64,000 nucleotides of DNA from positions 1,943,923 through 2,007,922 of the forward strand of contig CM059199.1 in assembly GCA_030323885.1 (NCBI GenBank). Direction: 5' to 3'. Position numbers and translations under genes: made by a program. The notes under the pieces are model-generated. The model was not told where the DNA came from, searched no databases, and saw only the letters and a program-made list of their open reading frames with translations. This DNA comes from Branchipolynoe longqiensis (lineage: Eukaryota; Annelida; Polychaeta; Phyllodocida; Polynoidae). Positions 10,797 through 22,396 of this stretch are shown here, in pieces (positions within the stretch are counted from its first letter, which is position 1; every line of letters begins with the position of its first letter).

Positions 10797-10959
10797 TTCA
10801 CTAGTAGTAGCCTAGTACAATTAAATTGCACAGGTGGCGGGATGGGGTGTGGGGGCAAACCTTCTTGTTCCTCAGTCGTGTACTGATATAAGTATGACCT
10901 CCCTCCTTCCCACACACACACCCACACACCCATCGCCATACCCCAACTGCCACCTAAAC

Positions 10960-11182
10960 AGGCATGTGGTAAGGGATGTACTCAGGCATGAGGTCTGGCA
11001 TGTAGTCAGGCATGTGGTGTGGCATGTAGTCAGGCATGTAGTCAGGGGTTCCTTCTTGTTTTAACGCCTAACGTCGATGGCTGGCCACACACACACACAC
11101 ACACATTCGTTCACACACGCACACGCACACACACACACACACACATTCGTTAACACGCGCACACATACACACACACACACAC
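10960..11182. repeat. 12-bp degenerate repeat and CA microsatellite
   Basis: From 10960 to 11047 the phrase GGCATGTAGTCA and variants recur about seven times. From 11086 to 11182 there is an interrupted CA array with two ATTCGTT interruptions. Confidence 0.8.
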
Positions 11183-11500
11183 GGCTGCGCGCGTGAAATA
11201 AATCCCAGTTCCCATATACTAACGACGGACACAAAGGACCTCCCTGAACTGACCTTTCCACTACTCGACACCCCCTCTATTCGCACAGGACGGATTAGCT
11301 GTCAAATCGGCTACAAATCCGGCACTTTGCTGCAAATGGCCGTCAGCGTGGCAACGAGCCAGTCACAGCCTGCCCACACACCTCCTGTGCGCGGATTAAT
11401 CATTTAGCTTACTTGTCTCCGTTAAACTAAATCGGCACTGACCCCTCTGAATGCTTGTGTGGGGTGTGAGTAGGTTGTGTGGGTGATGGGTGTGTGTGTG
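11183..11500. other. Unique segment with GGATTA motifs
   Basis: Unique DNA of moderate GC content. It holds GGATTAGCTG near 11290 and the palindromic GGATTAATCA near 11393, which resemble Otx/Gsc-type homeodomain sites, and a GTGGCAACGAG box. No gene is visible. A regulatory reading is conjecture. Confidence 0.3.
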
Positions 11501-11611
11501 TGTGTGAATGGGCAGGGTGGGGGGGGGCAGTTTGTGTGTGTGTGGGGGGGGGGGGGCAGTGCGGATGCGGGGTATGTCTGTGAGCAGTTTGTGTGTGTGT
11601 GGGAAGTGCGG
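11501..11611. repeat. GT microsatellite with G homopolymers
   Basis: Alternating GT arrays and G runs of 7-14 bases, around 11518-11555. Confidence 0.85.
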
Positions 11612-12080
11612 GTATTGCAGGTATAGCAATACCTCAGGGAGTTTGACGCCCCTGCCCTGCAGAGTTGTAAACCAATGCCTTGTGGTACAGGTTCTTGACA
11701 GAACCAAAGGCTAAGGGAGCAAACCCTAAACAGAAAACCATGTCACTGTGGCAGCATTAAGGGCGGTTGATGTATGGAACTCCCAACATCTCCCGACCAA
11801 CCACTGCAGGGACAAATAGTTTTGCGCCTGTCTTGACATGTTCTTGCCGGTGTGAAACCTCTATTTGCTCCCCGAGAGAGTGCCGCTGGTAACTTGCAAA
11901 AGCCAGCAGCACTTCAACACTTTTGCAGGCAGCTTTCATGAAATAAAACCTGAAGCTGAGAGACATTAAGACCGACTCATGGATGCAACTCTCACAGCAG
12001 AGAGCTAAATGGAGAGCGGCAGTCAAGTAATGAAAGCAGTCTTTGTCGCATCACAACCGACAGCATGATGATGATGATGG
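11612..12080 (+). mobile_element. R-2 dispersed repeat with (GAT)n end, copy 1
   Basis: It matches 38511-38900 at high identity, sharing CAATACCTCAGGGAGTTTG, CTTGTGGTACAGGTTCTTG and GCCAGCAGCACTTCAACAC. Both copies end in a GAT array after CGACAGC. This copy has about 82 extra bases (roughly 11948-12030). In the plus strand these end in an open frame reading QQRAKWRAAVK followed by a stop, which resembles the last residues of some LINE reverse transcriptases. A LINE 3' end is my best guess. Confidence 0.6.
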
Positions 12081-12400
12081 GAAGTGCGGGTGTGTGGGCG
12101 CCGGTTGTGTGAGTGGGCAAGGTGTGGGGTGTAGATCGGTATGGGTGGTGGGTGTGGTGTGTGTGAGTGGGCAGGGTGATGGGTGTGTGTGTGTGGGCAG
12201 TCTGCATGTGTGCAGGGTGTTGTGTGAGAGAGTGGGCAGGACAATGTGTGGGTGTGGGGTGTGGGTGTGGGTACGGTGAGTGTAGGTAGTTTGTGGGTGT
12301 GGGAGGTGGCTTGTCGGTGTAATGTGTGTGTGTCAGAGAGTTGGCAGTGCGGTGAGTGTGTGTGGATGGGTGGGGGGCGGGGGGGCTGGCTTATGGGTGT
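12081..12400. repeat. GTGTGGG-rich low-complexity DNA
   Basis: Irregular GT and GGTGTG units fill the plus strand. Both strands show open frames created by this bias. Confidence 0.75.
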
Positions 12401-12990
12401 TGGGAAGTCTGAGTCGTGAGTAAGGGATCTTAGTTCCCCTAAGGCGGGCCAGGGCCAAGAAAGGCGTGTAATGACACTAGGGGGGAAACAATGACCATCT
12501 CATTCCAGGCCCTCCCACCACCACATTATCGCCCTCTCCCTAAGGTAATGTCCAGCGGGGTCTGGATCAGACATTACCGGTCAGGTCGACACTTTCAGGC
12601 AATGCACTCAACTCGCTAATGGTGCAGGCCACGTGTGTGTATACAGTGGTGTTTGTTTTTTACCAGCCATCCGCACTTTTCCCTTCCCACCTCCTCTCTT
12701 TGCTCCCGGTGAGGAGACCGGGTGATGGAATGGAGACTTGGCTTTGTGGGTTGGGGTGGGTTCGGCCAACACTCCCCGGGGCTGATATGGCCCGAGGAAA
12801 GACCACAGTCAATAGGCAGCGTCGTTGTCTTGTGGTTTATATTCATCGGAAGAGGGAGGGGACTTTTGTGGGGAACAGGAAGTGGATGCTAGGTTAAAAG
12901 TTTGGTCAAATTTTAACCGGAATGGACCGGGGAAGGCATCGACTTTTCGAAAACAAGACATTTATCGAGATTTCACTCAACATGGTTAAG
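12401..12990. other. Unassigned moderate-GC DNA
   Basis: Unique sequence. Open frames of 76 and 92 codons overlap on opposite strands at about 12616-12897 and neither resembles a known protein. Confidence 0.4.
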
Positions 12991-13818
12991 TTAAAGTTGC
13001 ATAGTCCGATGGTTTAGAGTTTCTGTCATTTTCTGAGATAAATACATTAGATTGGTCGCTATAGACTACCTTACTTTAGTTTGAAGTAACTTTTATTTTA
13101 GATGGTTAACTTTGGAGATATTTGAAGTACAACCATGCAAAATTAATGTTGGCAAGCACGCCAAAACTCTGACACCATAGGCGTCTGCAGTAACAGGTTC
13201 TCTTAAATTGCATCTGTATTCCCTTCAGTGTGATGACAAATGTTTAATAAGTGCACCAGTATCTAAGTTAGATATGTAGAATCAAATCTAGATAATTGTT
13301 TTGGTTTTTTTAATTTGATATTTTCATCGGACTATTTTAAGCCATATCAATAATCTAGACTTTATTCCTCATATCTAACGTAAACCAAACCAATTATGTC
13401 TGTTTTTATTCAACTTAAGTCGCATCATATATCAAATCTAGATAATTGTTTTGGTTTTTTTAATTTGATATTTTCATCGGACTATTTTAAGCCATATCAA
13501 TAATCTAGACGTTATTCCTCATATCTAACGCAAACGAAACCAATTATGTCTGTTTTTATTCAACTTAAGCCGCATCAATGAACTGACCGACATGTTTCGC
13601 TACATGTGTTGTGCGCGCATACACAATGTTTATAAATATTGAAATAGGTCTATGGCCTCCAGTACTAACAGGTTCTATTAAATTGACTTATTATGACCTT
13701 CTGCAGCAACAAATGCTTAATAAGTGCACCAGTATCTAAGTTGAATATATAGAATCAAATCTAGATAAGTGTTTTGGTTTTGAAAATTTGATGTTTACAT
13801 CGGACTATGCAACTTTAA
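12991..13818 (+). mobile_element. TIR-1 composite with internal tandem duplication
   Basis: It starts TTAAAGTTGCATAGTCCGATG and ends CATCGGACTATGCAACTTTAA, a near-perfect inverted pair. At about 828 bp it is far longer than the 283-328 bp of simple copies. The excess comes from a 150-bp tandem duplication (13281-13430 and 13431-13578) and a second partial copy of the family at 13579-13818. Internal CATCGGACTATTTTAAGCC sites mark duplicated ends. Confidence 0.8.
13281..13578 (+). repeat. 150-bp tandem duplication inside TIR-1
   Basis: ATCAAATCTAGATAATTGTT occurs at 13281 and again at 13431. The following bases agree almost perfectly through the phrase CAACTTAAGYCGCATCA. The few differences imply a fairly young duplication. 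Confidence 0.85.
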
Positions 13819-14335
13819 GATATACATAGATGTAATGTATAACGCAATACCCAAGTATAAATACGCCCACCGGAATACATAATATTTGGAATGTGTATTA
13901 TCTATCCTCATAACCTGCCTGGGGGAGTGCCCCCCCCCCCCCCCCCTGTCCAAATGCTATTATAACCGCCTCCCCTCCTCTCTCTGTATATATACCACAG
14001 GATGGTACCGATATCTATAGCGTTGAGTTCCTGGCCCTCTCTCTCTATGTATATAATCACAGAACTCTCTCCGCCCTCGCCCTCGTCATCTCCCTTTCAC
14101 TCCCCATATCCATATCCCTCTCCATATCCCTCTCCATATCCCTCTCCCTCTCACTCTCCCTCACCCTCACCCATCCTCTCCCCTCCAACTCCCTCTCCAT
14201 CACACTCTCACTCTCACCTCTTCCCTCTCTTTCTTGGTGGTATATCTCTAGGTGTGTGGGCTCAGCAGACCCACTACACACTACACACCTCACACCCACA
14301 TTCACACACCACACACCACGCCCACACTGCATGGG
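13819..14335. repeat. C homopolymer, CT-rich and CA-rich tracts
   Basis: A run of about 18 C lies at 13930-13947. CTCTCC and CATATCCCTCTC units follow at 14080-14240, and CACA-rich DNA at 14270-14325. Long frames on both strands here come from composition. Confidence 0.75.
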
Positions 14336-15311
14336 CGACACCTGTCATGCACTGTGCCGAATGATGTACGCGTGTTTACCCGGCTATAAGCCCCGTGACC
14401 CCTGTGTGGTCCGTCCAGTGTCAAGGATCCGGCCGCCAAATCAAAGCATTGTGGTGCCAATAGAAGCCCTGCGGCAGGGCGGGGGCCTGGTCAGTCTAAG
14501 ACCGGAACCCCCCCCCCCCCCGGGCCTTCCTCCCTCCCTCTCCTCCCCGCCCCTCCTGCCTCAAACAAAACACTCCCTGCATGCACTCAGCCATTGTAAA
14601 TAACGAACACATAAGTGTGCGTGTGGAGGGTAGGGGCAGGGGGGCTCTGAAGACCGGGCTGTCAGTGTGGTGATAAGAGAAGAGAGAGGCTTGGAGGGGT
14701 GCAGTGTGAGGGATGGAAGTGTCAGGGTCCTCGGGAGCCCGACGGACAGGCACCGGGGTTGACCTTGAGGTCGCGCCCGGTCAGGGCGGGCGGGCGGCGG
14801 GGCAGGGACGGGCGGGCTGGAGGCGGGGCGCGGCCAGTGTGGGCCTGATTGAGTCCGTCTTCAAGCTTGGTCGCTGGTCATTGTCAACTTTCTGACAGGC
14901 CAAGACAAAGCAAGGAATTCGCCCCCCCCCGCCCCACATCCCCACCCACAGCCGCCAAGTCCTTCAGTAGCAACAAACAGACTATATGAGACATATGAGC
15001 ACTGATATCGGTTGCATTATCTACACAGAAGGCGTTGATAATTAATAACAGTGCCTATTATCATTCCGCGACGGCTACGCGTTCAAAATGCCACCTGCTG
15101 TCTTCGTCGTCTTTTATAAATGTCAGGCCTTTTCATAAAGTTCAGTCCTAGGTAGTAAAGCACGGATGTAGATCTACTCGCGGTATGCGAGGCTTACCCA
15201 GGAGTAGTTCTACAGCATCTGCGGAGAGAAGGCAGTTGTGCTGTACTGGTAGTTGTAGTGGTACACAATTGTCCCGTGGTGGCTGGGAGGTGTCAATCAA
15301 TGCAACAACCG
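14336..15311. other. GC-rich segment then unique DNA
   Basis: A GC-rich portion at 14390-14860 includes a C run at about 14508-14521 and GGGCGG-type boxes near 14780-14830. From 14960 to 15310 the DNA is unique and AT-moderate. No gene recognised. Confidence 0.4.
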
Positions 15312-15376
15312 GGTGTGGTGTGGTGTGGTGTGGTGTGGTGTGGTGTGGTGTGGTGTGGTGTGGTGTGGTGTGGTGT
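15312..15376. repeat. (TGTGG)13 pentanucleotide array
   Basis: A perfect pentamer array of 65 bases. The WCGVV repeat read in one frame is an artefact of the array. Confidence 0.95.
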
Positions 15377-15544
15377 TTGAATATGTGTGTGACCTGAGGA
15401 GAGTCCAGAAACCTTTAATTTGTTTCCACATCCAATACCTCAACATTCTATGGCTATGTCACCACCCTCTCTCGCCAACCCCTCTCTGTCTCTCTCACTA
15501 CCCTCTCTCTCTCTCGCTACCCCCTCTCTCAAAACTCTCAGTAT

Positions 15545-15817
15545 CCGCAATCTCTAAATTCGATCGTTCCCCTTTCTCTCTCTTAATTCTGTCCGTCTCG
15601 CTCAATACCTTTTACCTCAAGATTATATAGCTATTTTTTCGCTCGCTCTCTCTCGCTCTCTCTCTCTCTAAGTTCTATTCCTTTGTATCCACAATCTCTA
15701 ACTTATAACGCTCCATTGTCTCTCAGTAAATTCTCACTCTCTCTCTCTCTCTCTCTCTACATGCTATTGCTTTGTACCCACAATCTCTAACTTATAACGC
15801 TCCATTGTCTCTCACTA

Positions 15818-15853
<36 letters not shown>

Positions 15854-16220
15854 GTTCTATTGCTTTGTACCCACAATCGCTAACTTATAACGCTCCATTG
15901 TCTCTCCGTAAATTCTCTCACTGTCTCGCTCTCTCTCTCTAAGTTCTATTGCTTTCTATCCACAATCTCTAACTTATAACGCTCCATTGTCTCTCTCAGT
16001 AAATTCTCTTGCTCTTGGTCTCGCTCTTGCTCTCTCTCTCTAATTTCTATTGCTTTCTATCCACAATCTCTAACTTATAACGGCTCCATTGTCTCTCTCA
16101 GTAAATTCTCTCGCTCTCTTGCGCGCTCTCTCTCTCTCTCTATGTTATATTGCTTTGTATCCACAATCTCTAACTTATAACGCTCAATTGTCTCTCTCAC
16201 TAAATTCTCTCGGTCTCGCT
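15545..16220. repeat. 89-101 bp minisatellite, about 7 copies
   Basis: Each unit has the phrase ACAATCTCTAACTTATAACG, then TCCATTGTCTCTC, AAATTCTC and a variable CT array ending in TTCTATTGCTTT. The phrase recurs at 15691, 15780, 15873, 15962, 16063 and 16163, with a decayed unit near 15550. Length variation lies mainly in the CT arrays. Confidence 0.9.
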
Positions 16221-16999
16221 GCCTCTAAACTATATATCCCCTTCCTTTCTGTCCTTTCCTTTCTGTCCTTTCCTTTCTGTCTTCTGCTCTCGCTGTCATT
16301 TGTTTCCTTTATTTATATATTCACACACGTAGCCCTATCTGGTTATTTACGCGGCCGCCAACACCGTATATGTATGAGGAAAACCTTTCTGCTAAGAATT
16401 AAACAGTTAAATAAAGTGCACAATGTTGCTGGACTAACCATCGCTAGAAGAAAGGCCTTAGCGGTGGAACCTTTTTTAAAAATAATCTCCAGATGCATAA
16501 ATATGCGCTGGAAAAAAAAGGTGGAATTATTCATTGAATTTTCCCAGGCGTGACCTTAAATACTGGGGTTGATACAATGTGGACACATGCAGAGAAAGAG
16601 ACATATTTCGTTACGGACAGGGGAGGGGGGCTCTGGGATGTGATCGGTAGACTGTTGACAAGACAAAGCAGGTTCTCCGGGGGGGGGGGGGCGCTTTAGG
16701 TAAACGCATGTGGCACCAAATGGGCACAGTAAAAGGGTGGCTAGGTGGGACAGATGACTTTATCCGGGCCTCGATTGGCTTGGTTTGTGTCCTGTTCGAT
16801 CAACGTTGGTGCAAATGGGCGCGGCGAATGAATATCGGGGAATGTAATGTGGCCCGCAACGGCCAGAGACCGCCGTCAATTAAGGCTAACGAAGACAGAG
16901 TCGCCACCGCCTCAGGGCCTGCGCTCTCACACATTCACTCCGTGTAAGGGGCAAACTGCAGCCTGCCGACACAGCGTGGGGGCAGGGCGGGGGGGGGGG
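16221..16999. other. Unique segments between minisatellites
   Basis: A short CCTTTCTGT repeat lies at 16240-16285. The part at 16340-16560 is unique and AT-rich, with ATGCATAAATATGCGC near 16492, which resembles a POU-octamer-type site. A run of about 13 G is at 16679-16691. The part at 16700-16945 is unique and moderately GC-rich. No gene seen; 16340-16560 would be worth testing for cross-species conservation. Confidence 0.35.
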
Positions 17000-17735
17000 G
17001 GCGGGGAGATGTGAGGCCGGAGTCTGGGGTATAGATGGGGAGATGTGGGGTAAGAGGTTGGGGAGATATCGGGGTAGGTAACGGGGGAGATGTTCGGTAG
17101 TGGCTTGGGGTGGGGGGTGGGGGGTATGGGTCGGGGTGTAGGCGGGGAGATGTGGGGTAGGGGTCCGGGGTGTAGATGGGAAGATGTGGGGTAAGGGGTG
17201 GGGGAGATGTCGGGTAGGTAACGGGGTGTAGGTGGGGGGGGGGGGGGTAGGGGCCGGGGTGTAAGTCGGGAGATGTTTGTTTGTTTATTATTGTTTTATG
17301 TCCTAGCAACGGGGAGATGTGGGGTATGGGTCGGGGTGTAGGCGGGGAGATGTGGGGTATGGGTCGGGGTGTAGGCCGGAAGATGTGGGGTAGGGGTCGG
17401 GGTGTAGGCCGGAAGATGTGGGGTAGGGGTCGGGGTGTAGGCCGGGAGATGTGGGGGAGATGTGGGGTAGGGGTCGGGGTGTAGGCGCGGAGGTGTGGGC
17501 CAGTGGAGGGGGGTGGGGTAGAAGCCGGGGAGACACGGGGAAGGCATCTGTGTGGGGTCGGGGAGACATTGGTAGAGGTCGAGAGACATGGGGCAGGGGT
17601 GGCGCGGAGACATGGCGATGGGGTGGTCGTGTGGGCGGGGAGTAGTCGGGGTAGGGTCGGGGAGACTTGGGCAGGGTGGTCTGGGAGGTATCGGGTAGGG
17701 GAGTGTGGTCCGGGAGGCAGAGGTCGTGTGTGGTC
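17000..17735. repeat. About 33-bp minisatellite (GGGGTGTAGGCGGGAGATGTG)
   Basis: Units of about 33 bases contain GGGGTGTAG, GGGAGATGTGG and GGTAGGGGTC with substitutions. The array is cleanest at 17320-17480 and more degenerate at both sides. A short SINE-A tail sits inside it (17276-17311). Long proline/tyrosine-rich minus frames derive from this array. Confidence 0.9.
17276..17311 (-). mobile_element. SINE-A tail-only insertion (36 bp)
   Basis: TTTGTTTGTTTATTATTG followed by TTTTATGTCCTAGCAAC is the reverse complement of the SINE-A 3' end. GGGAGATG flanks it on both sides (17268-17275 and 17312-17319), consistent with an 8-bp target duplication. The flank motif is also part of the host minisatellite unit, so the duplication is not proven. 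Confidence 0.7.
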
Positions 17736-17754
17736 ATGGAATGGGTTCTATCTT

Positions 17755-17866
17755 TATCTGTGTTTATATCTATATTTATATTTATATTTAGCTGCGGCTA
17801 CGAATCGATCAGGCCCGGGTAGGTTTTGTCCTTACGTGACCCTGTTGGTGTGTGTATAAATCACGG

Positions 17867-17898
<32 letters not shown>

Positions 17899-18036
17899 CA
17901 CGACTGTGGAAATAACACGACCACGTATATATCCCGGCTATGTATATTTCATGCTGTGTATATTTCACGTATGTGTATATGTCATGGTTGTGCATATAAT
18001 GGCTGTTAGTCCAAAGGAGGCATATGTGTGTGTGTG

Positions 18037-18097
<61 letters not shown>

Positions 18098-18100
18098 GCA
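17755..18100. repeat. TA-rich microsatellites
   Basis: TATATT units occur at 17757-17790, (TA)n at about 17867-17896 and a GT-to-TA compound array at 18025-18096. The DNA between (17897-18024) shows a loose repetition of TATATTTCATG-type phrases. Confidence 0.85.
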
Positions 18101-18564
18101 TAGTTGGTATGGACTGCAGTGGAGGTGAGTGTGTAAGACTGGCGTGTGTGTCAGTGTGTCTGTCAATGTGTGTGTGTTTGAGTGTGTGTGTGTGTGTGGA
18201 AGCAATGCACGGCCTCCTGCGGGGCACCTATAGGTCTCACTTCCACCTTTCCACAGTAGTGGCACACACCAACCTGTTTGCCCAGCGGGCACCTGCTGCA
18301 GTGCTACACTTATAGTAGGAATGAGAACCTAGGGCTGAGTGTCGTCCTTCCTCCATCAGCTATGTACCCTTCCACCATATTCTACTCACCCACCCACACA
18401 CTTCATCTTTCCCTTTCTCTCCTTGGGGAAGTACCTTCCGCCCCCCCCCCCCTCCCCTCCCTACACACATACACAGGACCCGACTTTCCCTGTTACTTGC
18501 TTAACTCGCACCCCCCACCCACAACTAACTTCGTTTCTCCCTACATATCTCAATCACCTACAAT
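18101..18564. other. Unique DNA with GT and C tracts
   Basis: GT-rich patches at 18125-18200 and a C run at about 18440-18451. No gene seen. Confidence 0.4.
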
Positions 18565-18565
18565 A

Positions 18566-18620
<55 letters not shown>
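18565..18620. repeat. (CA)n microsatellite
   Basis: About 27 CA dinucleotides without interruption. Confidence 0.95.
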
Positions 18621-18621
<1 letters not shown>

Positions 18622-18737
18622 TTCGAAATTTCCCATATCTAATTCACATCCCTTTCTCCTTGGGGAATTGAATTCCTCTCAACAGACATTCCTTTTCCAG
18701 GAACCTCGCCAGTTCCTGCACCCACTCTGTCCGTCCG

Positions 18738-18890
18738 TCTCTCTCTCTCTCTCTCTCTCTCTCTTCTGTCTCTCTCTCTCTCTTTAACCACCCTTACTTG
18801 TCCCTTTTAACCCACACCCGACACCGTCATCACATACATCTTTCTCCCCCTCTCTCTTTCTGTCTCTCTCTCTCTCTCTCTTCTCTCTCT
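18738..18890. repeat. CT microsatellites
   Basis: (CT)n arrays at 18738-18785 and 18850-18890 separated by about 65 bases. Confidence 0.9.
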
Positions 18891-18903
18891 GTTTTCACAC
18901 ATA

Positions 18904-19103
18904 CAAGGATGAAAGATCTCCGTGCTTTCGCGGATTTCCGGGATTGTTCCTAATAATACGTTGTTTAAACGTCGCAGCACCGTATACCAATATTTATGAG
19001 AACCGACTTCCGGGAATTTTCCGCGATTCCCTGACAATGTTAAGCCTATGGGAGAATATCCGCATTTCCGCTTTTTTTGCCGGAGACCACTTTCATCCCT
19101 GCT
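18904..19103 (+). mobile_element. TIR-7 element, complete (about 200 bp)
   Basis: The left end CAAGGATGAAAGATCTCCG and right end CGGAGACCACTTTCATCCCTG are inverted copies. A TA precedes the left end and another follows the right end. The interior has CGCGGATTTCCGGGATTG, TTCCGCGATTCCCTGACAATG and CCGCATTTCCGC. Copies or pieces are at 860-898 with 1390-1421, at 8674-9050 and at 32340-32430. It is non-coding. Confidence 0.75.
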
Positions 19104-19393
19104 AGACCATCGCCAGTGGCCCCACCTACTTCTGTCTCCCCGTACTCATCTCTGTCTTCATATACACCTCTACACCATCACATGGTTCTCTCATTCGCTC
19201 TCAGTCATTTCTCTCCCTTTACACAAGCCACCATCACCAGTTGCACCCCATACTTGTATGTCACCACCATCACGTACTTCTCTCTCACACACACTATCTT
19301 TACACAGACACACACCACACCACCATTACGCACGTCTCTCTCTTTTTGCGCACACTCCATACTAACATTACATACATGTCTCGCCCCTCTCTC

Positions 19394-19800
19394 TTTACAC
19401 ACCCCACCCCAATGTCACGTAATTCACACACTCTTTCCACACCTACTACACCACTCTCTCTTTACACACCCCACCCCAATATCACGTAGTTCACACTCTC
19501 TTTCCACACCTACTACACCACCCTCTCTCTTTACACACCCCACCCCAATATCACGTAGTTCACACACTCTCTCTTTCCACACCTACTACACCACTCTCTC
19601 TCTTTACACACCCCACCCCAAAATCACGTAGTTCACACTCTCTCTTTCCACACCTTTTACACACCTACTACACCATTCTCTCTCTCTTTACACACCCCAC
19701 CCCACTATCACGTAGTTCACACACTCTCTCTTTCCACACCTACTACACCACTCTCTCTCTCTTTACCCACACCACACCATCATCACGTACTTCACACTCT
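19394..19800. repeat. 67-84 bp minisatellite, 6 copies
   Basis: Units begin TTTACACACCCCACCCCAAT at 19394, 19461, 19530, 19603, 19687 and (diverged) 19762, and carry ATCACGTAGTTCACAC and CCACACCTACTACACCA. Unit length differs through CT array length. The flank from about 19120 is CT/CA-rich and partly related. Confidence 0.9.
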
Positions 19801-20459
19801 CCCTCTACACACCACGCCCTCTCTCCCCGGTACCTGCTCAGCCCCGTATAAGGGCAGATTTATACGCACCTGGCGGGAGGGATCTGCCGGCAGTATCAGA
19901 GGACTTATGTGGGGGCCTCTTCCATCAGGGCCTTATGAGTGCTCGCCGGGGGTCGGGCGGGGGTCGGGCGGGGGTCGGCCGGGCCGTCCTCACTCCTCCG
20001 CCCCATCTATTAGGCCCCCACCAAGCGGTCCCTTATCCGGCCTGAGAAGGTTAGATGACTACTGGAGGAAATAACCGGCCGACTCGGGCTGTCTTGTTAG
20101 GGCTCTGAGCGATGCGCATGGGCCATTGGTAATCTCCTAAGTGATGGAGTCGATTCTGGCGACTCAGCCTCTCCCTCCCTCCTCTCCTCCCTCCCCCAGC
20201 TTCACCGGGCCGGTCACCCCCCCCCCCCACACACACACAGACACACAGACACACACTCATACCTCCTCCTCCACCTCGACACCCGTCCATCATCCTAGTG
20301 TCAACGACTCAGGACCTTTTCCTCTAGAAACGTCTTGTGATATGCCGCCCGGCCAGCTCTCTCTCTTTCTCTCCTCTCTCTGCCCCATCCCCCCCCCCCC
20401 CCGCCGCCCAACACGCACGATAAGCTCCGAAGCAAAGGCACCGCCCTCGTCCACGCCAT
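19801..20459. other. GC-rich segment, then C and CA tracts
   Basis: GGGGGTCGGGC is repeated about three times near 19947-19981. C runs lie at about 20217-20228 and 20391-20402. No gene recognised. Confidence 0.4.
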
Positions 20460-20587
20460 TTATATATATATATATATATATATATAGATATATAAATATA
20501 TATATATATAGACACTTTTGAAGGTTTCTGTGTCAAAGACCACCCCCCAGTCTTTTTGACCTACCTCATTCAACCACTCCACGCCTG

Positions 20588-20634
<47 letters not shown>

Positions 20635-20690
20635 ATATATATATGTATAGATATATATAATATAAATATGTTTATTTATATTTATAATAT
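20460..20690. repeat. (TA)n microsatellites
   Basis: TA arrays at about 20460-20512 and 20585-20660, each with a few G or AA interruptions. Confidence 0.9.
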
Positions 20691-22257
20691 ACGTACATAT
20701 GGGTCAGATGAAACTGGGTGCTAAAGAAAGTATGTCATGGGAACGAAAGGTGAAAGCATTAAAAATAATGGTGATATTTAGTGTCACCGCTGTCACTGGT
20801 AAGGGACAGACTAGATAGTAATTTGTTTAATATTGCAATTGGTACCTTTATTCAGAAGGTGGTTACTGTGTTCCCGGTGTGGGGGTGATCGGCTGCTAAA
20901 GGCCTGCCAGGCAGAAGGCCCTTAATTACATATAGAATAATCGAGTATCAATATCAAGTTGACCATAGCGGTTAATATACGTAGGGACTGGAGAATAGTA
21001 ACGAATGCAAGGAACGTTCCAATCACTTTTAAGAGCTCACAGCTTTATTCTTAACCCTACTGATACAATCCAATTCAGAATCGATAAACACGCATAAGTA
21101 CATCCCCTCCCAGCATGATTAATTTAAAACAATTCAGAATACCGACAATAATGTATATTGTGTATTGGAGATATGTTATATTTTTTTGAAAAAAGAAGAG
21201 AGAAATCAAAGGAAGCAAAGGAAGAAAGAAGTGTTTACAGACAATTCTAGAGTAATCTTGTACATTTATTGATGCATGCTCACCAAGTGCATAATACATA
21301 TGTTGAACTGGAATTGCTTGCAGTTACTATTACGACAAATAGTCAATTTATATTATGCTTCTATTATCGAACAGGTTTTTCATGTGGTTATTATTGCAAC
21401 TGATATTGTCATTTATGTACCAACACATTGTAATGAACGGCCGGAAGACCAGTGCTCTGGCGCTGACAAAAGACATTATTCGCTGAATAAAATACATTTA
21501 GTAAAAAAAAAAAATAATAAAGGCGTAAATCTCGTCTAAAACATCAGAGCGTGTAGAAACACGTCCGATGGGTCTGAGCCCGAGGGCTCGACCTTCTTAC
21601 GTTGCCAGGAAAGTCGCAATCGGCATCTCCTAGCAACGCGTTAGGGCCGTGAACCCAGCCCCGCATTTGATGGCCGATGCGAGCCTCCCCCTCCCCCCCC
21701 CCCCTCTCCCCTTCCTCCCGCCTCTTCCCTTCGACCTGTTTTCCCAGGAGGGTCATTTTCCACGAGCTAGAACATTTTGGAGAATTATCGCCGCCGTGGA
21801 GAAGCAAGTGAAGGAAGCCTCTTGTTGTCTTCTTTTGTTTTATAACTTCTTTTTTTTAAATTTGTGTTCTCGCCCCGGAATGAAAATTCCTTAGGCTATA
21901 TCCATCATATTTAAGGCTCTTGTTCGCGACGTTCTTATCACCCGAGCACAGCTTACTTACTTAGGTAGGACCGGCAGTGAAATAATGTCGCGGTCCTCCA
22001 TCACCACCCTCCAGAAGACTATATTTCGTTATAGCCGCGACAGGGTAGGGGCGATGACTGATGACTGGGTGTGTCGGTGGATGTGGGTGGGTGTGCATGG
22101 GGGTGGGGGTGGCGCTGTCTTTTATTGATTGTCTGCCAGTAACTTTGGAGTCCAGGTCTCCATGGCTCTTCGTTTTGGTTAGGGAGAAAGTTGATTGGAG
22201 GTTAGGGAAATACAGGTGGCGATCGGGGAATGTAGGGGTAGAGTGTAGGGTGGGTGA
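20691..22257. other. Mostly unique DNA, no gene seen
   Basis: 20700-21540 is AT-rich unique sequence with an A run near 21502. 21560-21800 is mixed, with a C run at about 21688-21702. 22060-22256 is GT-rich. Short open frames (74-87 codons) show no motif I recognise. Confidence 0.4.
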
Positions 22258-22320
22258 GGTCGGCTGGGCTGGGCTGGGCTGGGCTTGGTGTCTGTGGTGG
22301 GGGGGGGGGGGGGGGGGGGA
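22258..22320. repeat. GGGCT pentamers and a G homopolymer
   Basis: About five GGGCT units at 22262-22286, then a run of about 22 G at 22298-22319, the longest pure G run in the window. Confidence 0.9.
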
Positions 22321-22396
22321 GGAGAGTTATTTATGGCTCTTGTAGAAATGAAAGAATTTGCCAATACCCTCAGTATTCACCTCTGGGAATGGTTTA

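Noticed and set aside
16089..16553. 154-codon plus frame
   Set aside because: The first two thirds read the CT-rich minisatellite and the rest is a short unrelated stretch.
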